From NCBI RefSeq assembly GCF_001541095.1, contig NZ_LMXH01000007.1, positions 10,391-74,390 on the forward strand: a stretch of 64,000 nt of DNA, given 5' to 3'. Positions 58,127 to 64,000 of this stretch are shown here, in pieces; position 1 is the stretch's first letter, and each line of letters starts with the position of its first letter. The position numbers and the translations under genes are program-made. Below the pieces are notes generated by a model. The model searched no databases. It had not been told where the DNA came from and was given only the letters and a program-made list of their open reading frames with translations. This DNA comes from Paenibacillus sp. FJAT-26967 (GTDB lineage: Bacteria; Bacillota; Bacilli; Paenibacillales; NBRC-103111).

Positions 58127-59107
58127 CTAAGCGTACTTACCCGCCATCGGTAGAATCAGTTCAGTTTTCTCATCGATAAAAACGACTGTGCTGCCGGCTC
58201 TCTCCGAACGGCTGAACGCCATGCGTACGCCCGTACCCACAATAATGCCGAATACGTCCGGCAGAATCAGGCTGGTCAGCAACCCGGCTCCCATGGCCGT
58301 GCCGGTCTTGGCCGAGCGTGTAAGAATCGCCGGGAGGACTTGCTGGAAGCTGCGCTTGCCCGTGATGAGATGTCTGCCCTCGCCGACAGCGATCAGCACG
58401 AAGGGAAGCCCCGGGAGCAACGCCTCCAGAATATCCTCGCTGACCGAGTCGAACAGGGAAGCCATCGGCGCTTCAACGGCCTGCTCGATATCTCCGTTAT
58501 ATAGGCCGCTTCCAATGATCATATCCGCCGTGCCGTCCACATCAGCCAGCACATCGTCGGTCACGAGCACTGCAATATCCGGATAGCGCTCAAGCGCCTC
58601 CTTCACATAGCCGATCGACTCCGTCGCCTTCAGGGAGAGTTCCTCCACAACCGCTCCGCTGTCATCCGTGATGACAAGGTCCCACCCGGGCTGTACAGCG
58701 GATTCCGCAAGCTCTGCCGTCTGTCCCGGCTCCAGGTGGATATCCCCTACATATTCGCCTTCGTTGAGCTTGTCCCTTACCAGCACTTCAAAATATTTGC
58801 CCTTCCAGGCGCTCACAAGTCCCGCGAGCTGCTCTGCCCCCATCCCCGCTGCTTCATCCAGGCTTGTGGTTGGGAAAGCCAACTGGAAGGCTTCGTCCAT
58901 TTGCGGGGTGATGAGAGATTCGTCCAGACGATCTCCATAGAAAATCGAAGATAACCCGGTTGCCAGTGCCGCACTGTCGAGCAAGGCCTTCTCGCGTCCT
59001 GCGAGGTGCTTTTTATATAAATCCTGAACGGTCTTCCTGCCCTGATGTCCCTCTGACCGGACCTTAGCTCCATAGTAGGAGGATAACTTAATCAGTTCAG
59101 CATCCAT
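58127..59107 (-). CDS. Unrecognised protein with nuclease-like core and C-terminal hydrophobic segments
   Basis: 326 residues from ATG 59107 (MDAELIKLSSYYGAKV). The middle part (~140-175) reads GWDLVITDDSG then VVEELSLKATES, a pattern like the D...(E/Q)xK core of PD-(D/E)xK nucleases. Two hydrophobic stretches follow (LPGLPFVLIAVGEG; MGAGLLTSLILPDVFGIIVG), suggesting membrane association. It overlaps the upstream coiled-coil gene by 16 bp. I do not recognise the family; the nuclease idea is weak without an alignment. Confidence 0.55.
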   Translation of the reverse strand: MDAELIKLSSYYGAKVRSEGHQGRKTVQDLYKKHLAGREKALLDSAALATGLSSIFYGDRLDESLITPQMDEAFQLAFPTTSLDEAAGMGAEQLAGLVSAWKGKYFEVLVRDKLNEGEYVGDIHLEPGQTAELAESAVQPGWDLVITDDSGAVVEELSLKATESIGYVKEALERYPDIAVLVTDDVLADVDGTADMIIGSGLYNGDIEQAVEAPMASLFDSVSEDILEALLPGLPFVLIAVGEGRHLITGKRSFQQVLPAILTRSAKTGTAMGAGLLTSLILPDVFGIIVGTGVRMAFSRSERAGSTVVFIDEKTELILPMAGKYA

Positions 59108-59532
59108 ATCATTCCACCTGCCGCCGCAGCGGATATACATGCCGAAATAAGAACGGCATACAAAATCAGCTTACTGTTCTGCATCCGGCACGCATTCGTC
59201 TGCTCCCTCATATCCTTGGTAAAATCAGACAGGGTTTGTTCCAGCTCCGCCGCCTGCTTCTCTAAACTCGCCATCCGATCCCGGATACCACTCAGTTGAT
59301 GCGAATGAGCGCTCAGGGTCTGCTGTGCATCATCTATACGGCTGCTGAGCTCGGTCAGCCTAGTATCCGCTGTATCGCGAGTCTGCTTCAATTGTCCCCG
59401 CAGCGTGTCGATCTCCCGGTCCACACCGATCAGAATCTCACCGTACACTTCACCAAACTCCGCAATTTTTTCTTCTACGTTTTTGCCGGTCAGGCTGTTA
59501 TAGCCCTTTTTAACCTTATCCAGAATTTTCAT
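59092..59532 (-). CDS. Coiled-coil protein with C-terminal membrane anchor
   Basis: 146 residues from ATG 59532 (preceded by GGAAG). An N-terminal segment (ILDKVKKGYNSLTGKNVEEK) is followed by a long heptad-rich coiled coil (~40-115) and one C-terminal transmembrane helix (LILYAVLISACISAAAAGG). A tail-anchored topology with the coil in the cytoplasm is likely. It overlaps and probably works with the downstream gene. Confidence 0.65.
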   Translation of the reverse strand: MKILDKVKKGYNSLTGKNVEEKIAEFGEVYGEILIGVDREIDTLRGQLKQTRDTADTRLTELSSRIDDAQQTLSAHSHQLSGIRDRMASLEKQAAELEQTLSDFTKDMREQTNACRMQNSKLILYAVLISACISAAAAGGMIWMLN

Positions 59533-59829
59533 GATAATCTTCCTTCTTCCTGCTGTCCTACGGGTCTTAAAGGCCCGATCTTTTTTGCTCTTTTTCGACA
59601 AAAAGGAGATGATTTCCTTCTTCCTGTGACTGCCTTCCCCAAGAAGTCTCTATGCAAGGGGGCAGCAAGAGTTCTGCCCTTTTCTGGGAACAGGATTTGT
59701 CTTGCACATTGGTGGAATTGCCGCTACAGTTAAACTAATTAGGACATAAGGTCTTACCTATCCGCTCGAAGCGGGAGTTAGGCTTGCTGCCAGATTAGCT
59801 TTTCTACAAACGAATCGGAGGGACGCACC

Positions 59830-60579
59830 ATGAATGTACTCATTATGGGCAGTGCCAGCGCAACGGGAAGCAGGGAAAGAGACAATACCTACCTGCTTCT
59901 TCAGCATGAACTCGGGGATTGGCTTATTGACACCGGAGGCAATCCGCTCGGGAAGCTTAAGCAGGCTTCGATACCTCTTGACCGTATCCAAGGAGTCATT
60001 CTGACTCATTTTCATATCGATCATATCTATGGGCTGCCTTCCTTGCTGTGGGGAATGTGGCTCGGCCAAAGAAAGCAGCCGCTGATCATCTGCTGCCCGC
60101 ACGACCACCAGGACCAGCTTCAAACTATTCTGGATGCGTACGGCACGGAGAAATGGCCGATTGGTTTCGAAATTCAGGTGCGTCCTTACGACTGCGCAGA
60201 GGAAACTCTTCTGCTCCGGCAGGGGGACCTGAGCGTTACTTCGTTTACCAGTCTGCACTCCGGTTCAACAGCGGGGATGAAGATCTGCCAGCAGGACAAG
60301 GTCCTCATTTATTCTTGCGACACAGCCCCGAACCCATGGATTAGAGATCAAGAGCAGGTGGATGTCCTGATCCATGAAGCTACCGAGGCACGCGGTTCGA
60401 TGTCGATTCACACAAGTCTGGAAAACATCTTCCAGTACTATCCGTTAGAGCGGATCGGACAAGTCATCGCGATCCATCTGACCGATGATGAACCTTATGA
60501 AGAAGTTATCGAACAGTACAAAGAAAGCGGCACCTTTAACGTAACACTGGCACAAGATATGATGAGGGTGGATCTGTAG
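59830..60579 (+). CDS. Metallo-beta-lactamase-fold hydrolase
   Basis: 249 residues, ATG after CGGAGGG. The zinc motif LTHFHIDHIYGL (HxHxDH, ~58-69), a downstream Asp/His (SLHSGSTAGM; YSCDTAPNP) and IAIHLTDDE are visible. It resembles RNase Z/phosphodiesterase-like members and lacks the exosite of true RNase Z. It is a soluble hydrolase of unknown substrate, single gene. Confidence 0.85.
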   Translation: MNVLIMGSASATGSRERDNTYLLLQHELGDWLIDTGGNPLGKLKQASIPLDRIQGVILTHFHIDHIYGLPSLLWGMWLGQRKQPLIICCPHDHQDQLQTILDAYGTEKWPIGFEIQVRPYDCAEETLLLRQGDLSVTSFTSLHSGSTAGMKICQQDKVLIYSCDTAPNPWIRDQEQVDVLIHEATEARGSMSIHTSLENIFQYYPLERIGQVIAIHLTDDEPYEEVIEQYKESGTFNVTLAQDMMRVDL

Positions 60580-60677
60580 AAGATTTACCCAGATTCTCCA
60601 GAGGAACATACTTTCGCTGGCAAATAGGTCGGATAACCTTGCTATCATGCAGGTATTAACACATAAGAGGTGGAAAC

Positions 60678-61343
60678 ATGAAATTTATCGTGTATGATCT
60701 GGAAATGACAGTCACACGCAAAAAGATCCAGGTCTCCGAGATTATCGAAATCGGTGCCGTTCAAATCGAGCTGGTCGACGGCAAGCCGGCGGTCACAGGT
60801 ACCTTCCAGTCATTCGTCAAGCCCGACCGCTCCCCCGTTATTTCAGCATCGACCCGGGCACTTACGGGTATCACGCAGAGCGAGCTGCAGTCGGCGGAAA
60901 CCTGGCCGCTCGTGCAGGAGCGGCTGCTGGAGTGGATTGGCGGCGGCGAGTACTACTTGTGCGCCTGGGGGCCGGACGATCTCATTCAGCTCGGCAGCGA
61001 CTGCCGCATGCATGGGACGAAGACGGACTGGATCCGCAACCACAACAACCTGCAGAAGCTGATGGCGGGCCTGGTCCAGCAGGATAAGCAGCAGCAGATC
61101 GGCCTGAAGACGGCGCTGGAATACTGGAACATTCCGTTTGACGGCTCCCATCACCGCGCTCTGGACGATGCCATCAACACAGCCAAACTGTTCGTTCACC
61201 TGTATGACCAGCTGACGCTCGAAACCAACGAAATGAGCGATCTTCCGCTCTACTCCACCGAAGTGGTTTATAAGACGGGGACTTTTACGAATTCACCGTT
61301 TGAAAAGCTCGCCCTGTTTGCAGAAAAGGAACCTACGGCTTAA
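60678..61343 (+). CDS. KapD-like DEDDh 3'-5' exonuclease
   Basis: A 221-residue protein with an exonuclease domain: FIVYDLEMT (ExoI, Asp and Glu), then SEIIEIGAVQIE, CAWGPDDLIQL (ExoII region) and SHHRALDDAINTAKL (ExoIII, His and Asp). Similar to Bacillus KapD/Eri1-type enzymes that act on RNA or DNA 3' ends. A strong terminator follows. The substrate is not determined. Confidence 0.87.
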   Translation: MKFIVYDLEMTVTRKKIQVSEIIEIGAVQIELVDGKPAVTGTFQSFVKPDRSPVISASTRALTGITQSELQSAETWPLVQERLLEWIGGGEYYLCAWGPDDLIQLGSDCRMHGTKTDWIRNHNNLQKLMAGLVQQDKQQQIGLKTALEYWNIPFDGSHHRALDDAINTAKLFVHLYDQLTLETNEMSDLPLYSTEVVYKTGTFTNSPFEKLALFAEKEPTA

Positions 61344-61356
61344 CGTAGGTTCCTTT
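61326..61356 (+). terminator. Terminator after the exonuclease gene
   Basis: 12-bp stem AAGGAACCTACG / CGTAGGTTCCTT, then TTTCTT; it overlaps the last codons of the gene. Confidence 0.88.
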
Positions 61357-61404
61357 TTCTTGTATGCATTTCTTGTATGCAATTATATAGGGTATAACTC
61401 CGCG

Positions 61405-61950
61405 TTACAGCACGGCCTCGATCTCCTGCTCCATATCAAGCGGATCAACCGTGGATTCGAACCGCTGGACGACCTCACCCTCACGGTTAACCAGGAACTT
61501 GGTGAAGTTCCATTTCACGTCGTTACCGTGCAGCAGGTGGGGCTGCTTCTCCTGGATAAACGCATTCAGCATTTTACCCGAAGGGTGATTCAGGTCAAAG
61601 CCTTCGAACGGCTTCTGCTCCGTCAAGTAAGCGAACAGCGGATGCTTACCCTCTCCACGGACGTCGATTTTCTCGAAGAGCGGAAAACTCACGCCATAGG
61701 TAAGCTGGCAGAACGTATGGACCTCTTCGTTCGTGCCCGGCTCCTGCTCGCCAAACTGGTTGCATGGAAACCCGAGCACCATGAGTCCCCGGTCGCGGTA
61801 TTTGTCGTATAGCTTTTGTAAATCCGCATACTGGGAGGTGAAGCCGCATTTGCTGGCTGTATTCACCAGGACGAGAACCTTGCCCTTGTATTCTTCGAGC
61901 TTCGTTTCTGTGCCGCGAATGTTGCGGGCCGAATATTCGTAAACGCTCAT
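61405..61950 (-). CDS. Glutathione peroxidase-family thiol peroxidase
   Basis: 181 residues from ATG 61950 (GGAGGCG upstream). The catalytic segment NTASKCGFTSQY (Cys ~35), then GFPCNQFGEQEPG with Gln and resolving Cys, and WNFTKFLV with the catalytic Trp are present. In Firmicutes such Cys-type enzymes usually use thioredoxin. Typical family length. Confidence 0.92.
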   Translation of the reverse strand: MSVYEYSARNIRGTETKLEEYKGKVLVLVNTASKCGFTSQYADLQKLYDKYRDRGLMVLGFPCNQFGEQEPGTNEEVHTFCQLTYGVSFPLFEKIDVRGEGKHPLFAYLTEQKPFEGFDLNHPSGKMLNAFIQEKQPHLLHGNDVKWNFTKFLVNREGEVVQRFESTVDPLDMEQEIEAVL

Positions 61951-62192
61951 GGTATGGGACGCCTCCGTTGGTCCGGGACATGTCGAAGTCGTTTGCATGT
62001 CCCGGATTTTTTATATACACAATTTAATTGCGCGCAATATATGTACTTCATTCAATTTAGCATATTCAATTCAAGGAGTCAATTTTTACCGGTATACTCA
62101 TATAGATAGAATCTTTTCTCCCCCTTCTCCAAAATTTACAATCATCACCTAAACAAGGTATGATAGTATACAAATCGACTCAATAAGGTGGT

Positions 62193-62897
62193 ATGAAGAT
62201 GACAGGCAAGCGTAGAAGTACAGTAATTCTGATGGCCATGCTCATGACCGTGCTGCTCATCCTGGCAGGATGCGGGAAAGCGGCGCCGGAAGCAGGAACA
62301 GGAGGTGCCACGGCGACTCCTCCGGCAACAGCTACACCAAGCCCATCCCCAAGCGATCAGCCGAAGACCGACGGCAAGAATCCGATCGTCACGATCGAGA
62401 TGGACAACGGCAAGAAGATCAAAGCCGAGCTTTACCCGCAAGTCGCGCCGAATACCGTCAACAACTTTATTTCCCTGATCAAAAAGGGCAAATATGACGG
62501 TACGATTTTCCACCGTGTCATCCCAGGCTTCATGATTCAGGGCGGCGATCCTGAAGGCACCGGTATGGGCGGCCCCGGCTACGGAATTAAAGGTGAATTC
62601 ACCTCGAACGGCTTCAAAAATAACCTGAAGCACACACGCGGCATCCTGTCGATGGCACGTGCGCAGGATCTGGATTCCGCCGGTTCCCAGTTCTTCGTAA
62701 TGGTAGCCGACGCCGAGCACCTGGATAACCAGTATGCTTCCTTTGGCAAAGTAACCGAGGGTATGGAAGTCGTGGACGAGATCGTCAACTCGCCTAAAGG
62801 CGCGCAGGATCGTCCGAACACCCCTCCGGTAATGAAGAAAGTAACGGTGGATACACTCGGAGTTGAATACCCGGAACCGCAGACCGTAAGCAAGTAA
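62193..62897 (+). CDS. Cyclophilin-type peptidyl-prolyl isomerase lipoprotein
   Basis: A 234-residue exported lipoprotein: signal with lipobox LILAGCG, a Thr/Pro-rich linker, then a cyclophilin domain (FHRVIPGFMIQGGDPEGTG, SMARAQDLDSAGSQFFVM and FGKVTEGMEVVDEI, which carry the Arg, Gln and Phe of the active site). It probably assists folding of secreted proteins outside the membrane. A terminator follows. Confidence 0.92.
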   Translation: MKMTGKRRSTVILMAMLMTVLLILAGCGKAAPEAGTGGATATPPATATPSPSPSDQPKTDGKNPIVTIEMDNGKKIKAELYPQVAPNTVNNFISLIKKGKYDGTIFHRVIPGFMIQGGDPEGTGMGGPGYGIKGEFTSNGFKNNLKHTRGILSMARAQDLDSAGSQFFVMVADAEHLDNQYASFGKVTEGMEVVDEIVNSPKGAQDRPNTPPVMKKVTVDTLGVEYPEPQTVSK

Positions 62898-62931
62898 TTT
62901 TACTTTTACTCAAGTGAGAGCCTCATCTGAG

Positions 62932-62978
62932 AAGGACAAGCTGTCCCCGATTCGTTCGGGTCCGCTTGTCCTTTTGTT
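62932..62978 (+). terminator. Terminator after the PPIase gene
   Basis: Stem AAGGACAAGC / GCTTGTCCTT followed by TTGTTTG. It also lies at the end of the convergent ybaK gene. Confidence 0.75.
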
Positions 62979-62991
62979 TGTGCGGGCGCAG

Positions 62992-63462
62992 CTACGTTAT
63001 ATCCGCAAGAATAGCCTCGGAAGCCGCTGCCAGATCCGTCCCCTTCACAAATATTTGAAGGCCTCTGCGCCCCGCGCTGATGCTGACCGGATCAACCTGA
63101 AGCACCTGCTTGTCGAGATACAGCGGATATTTCTTCTTAGCGCCGAGCGGCGATACTCCGCCCCGTATGTAGCCAGTCAGAGCTTGAATTTCTTTGACAG
63201 GCACCATCTCGACCTTCTTATTGCCGCTTCCTGCCGCAAGTGCCTTCAGATCAAGTTCCCGGTCTCCGGGAATACAGGCCATCACAATCCCGGTTTTGTC
63301 GCCGCGGAGAACAAGCGTCTTGTATAGATGCTGCACATCAAGCCCGACCTTGCCGGCAACCGTCCCTACGTCGAGATGATCTTCGTCCCATTCATACTCA
63401 TGCAGCGTATATGAAATGCCGAGCTTGTCCAGCAGGCGGCAGGCATTTGTTTTAGCGCTCAT
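62992..63462 (-). CDS. ybaK: Cys-tRNA(Pro)/Cys-tRNA(Cys) deacylase YbaK-like
   Basis: 156 residues from ATG 63462, 8 nt after AAGGAG. YbaK/ProXp features: [40 protein letters not shown] with the conserved Lys, and [20 protein letters not shown] (in part: GGVSPLG). It hydrolyses mischarged Cys-tRNA(Pro). Complete family length, single gene. Confidence 0.92.
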   Translation of the reverse strand: MSAKTNACRLLDKLGISYTLHEYEWDEDHLDVGTVAGKVGLDVQHLYKTLVLRGDKTGIVMACIPGDRELDLKALAAGSGNKKVEMVPVKEIQALTGYIRGGVSPLGAKKKYPLYLDKQVLQVDPVSISAGRRGLQIFVKGTDLAAASEAILADIT

Positions 63463-63728
63463 CGATTTCACTCCTTTTTTAGTTGGGTTTTTCGTAGTCC
63501 GTCATTAACAAATAAGCTTCTGACTGAATTATAAGAGGAGTCATGATAGAAGAAGGATAGTTTACATTATGGCACATAAGGAAATAAACGTGCAGATCTA
63601 CAGCCCTATTATAAATACTTATGGTACAAGCGATGTTCTGCGGCCATCAATAAGCGAACGGGCAGTTCTGCGAAGCAAGAGGATTTATAGAATATGTGAT
63701 AAAATCTGGATTATAGTGAGGTGATAGG

Positions 63729-64000
63729 ATGCTAAACATGCGAAATGCTAATATGTCTGACTATAAGTTTCTGGTTCATATTGACTTAAAAAACGATGGT
63801 TACACAGTTACAAATCAGGCTGAAATGACTGAACGAGAAAATGAGGAACATAATAAGAAAATACAAAGGTATCTCACTGATCCAGATAAAGGTGCATTTA
63901 TTATTGAGGACTCCGTTTATAACAAACCAATTGCTATGTTAATGTATTCCGTAGCAAACAGGGATTCCATGTATCCTTGGAAAACAATTTTCAACGAAAT
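63729..64000 (+). CDS. GNAT-like acetyltransferase, C-terminus off the right edge
   Basis: The ATG at 63729 lies after GAGGTGA and opens MLNMRNANMSDYKFLVHIDL, running off the edge after ~90 codons. The visible part has the N-terminal GNAT helices and strand AFIIEDSVYNKPIAMLMYSV before a truncation ahead of the acetyl-CoA motif. The region is visibly AT-rich. Function beyond the fold is unknown. Confidence 0.65.
   Translation, partial: MLNMRNANMSDYKFLVHIDLKNDGYTVTNQAEMTERENEEHNKKIQRYLTDPDKGAFIIEDSVYNKPIAMLMYSVANRDSMYPWKTIFNE

Overview
The window looks like a chromosomal segment of a moderately GC-rich, spore-forming Firmicute of the Paenibacillaceae (Paenibacillus-like). This is judged from strong AGGAGG ribosome-binding sites, hairpin/T-run terminators, a collagen-like surface protein with an 'NGDFETG' N-domain, a SleB-type hydrolase, an nrtR-pnuC-nadR NAD locus and consensus Fur boxes. 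No rRNA, intact tRNA, CRISPR array or intact insertion sequence was seen.

Layout: 0-6 kb holds housekeeping and surface genes (collagen-like protein running off the left edge, SDR, cupin, UvrD-type helicase, wall hydrolase). 6.2-20.2 kb is one long minus-strand operon, which I read as a biosynthetic gene cluster for a hydrazine (N-N bond) natural product. It runs in transcription order: free carrier protein, amino-acid adenylation enzyme, small cupin, MetRS-like protein, lysine/ornithine N-hydroxylase, DUF3291 protein, EctB-like diaminobutyrate aminotransferase, DadA/Spb39-like FAD oxidase, GNAT, a substrate-binding-protein fold without signal peptide, a BtrH/C39-like acyltransferase, and a three-gene ABC-2 exporter. 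The N-hydroxylase, cupin, MetRS and FAD oxidase are the parts known from hydrazinoacetate biosynthesis (Spb38/Spb40/Spb39), but here the cupin and MetRS domains, fused in Spb40, are separate adjacent genes. 20.8-29 kb is a mixed region (nitroreductase, Trm11-like methyltransferase, metallophosphoesterase, lipoprotein, MsrA, luciferase-like monooxygenase, SDR).

29.4-47.4 kb is a second specialised locus: a Fur-controlled NRPS-independent siderophore operon that joins a complete rhizobactin/schizokinen-type hydroxamate set (DABA aminotransferase, DABA decarboxylase, acetyltransferase, N-hydroxylase, two IucA/IucC synthetases, MFS exporter) to the petrobactin asbC-D-E-F set that makes and transfers 3,4-dihydroxybenzoate. 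A siderophore-binding lipoprotein is transcribed divergently from its own Fur-box promoter, and a beta-propeller phytase follows asbF. The predicted product is a citrate siderophore with a hydroxamate arm and a 3,4-catechol arm.

47.5-64 kb holds DedA, a polysaccharide deacetylase, the NAD salvage operon with repeated candidate NrtR operators, an ABC-2 transporter, a large two-part methyltransferase, an unrecognised two-gene unit (coiled-coil membrane protein plus a possible nuclease-like membrane protein), a metallo-beta-lactamase-fold hydrolase, a KapD-like exonuclease, glutathione peroxidase, a PPIase lipoprotein, a YbaK deacylase and a GNAT cut by the right edge.

The two biosynthetic loci share a logic: each has a free-standing AMP-forming ligase, a free-standing carrier protein and a papain/C39-like candidate acyltransferase to pass the acyl group to an amine. 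Many otherwise conserved enzymes in the window carry low-complexity Ala/Ser/Gln/Glu-rich inserts. All functions are assigned from motifs and context by reading, not by database search.
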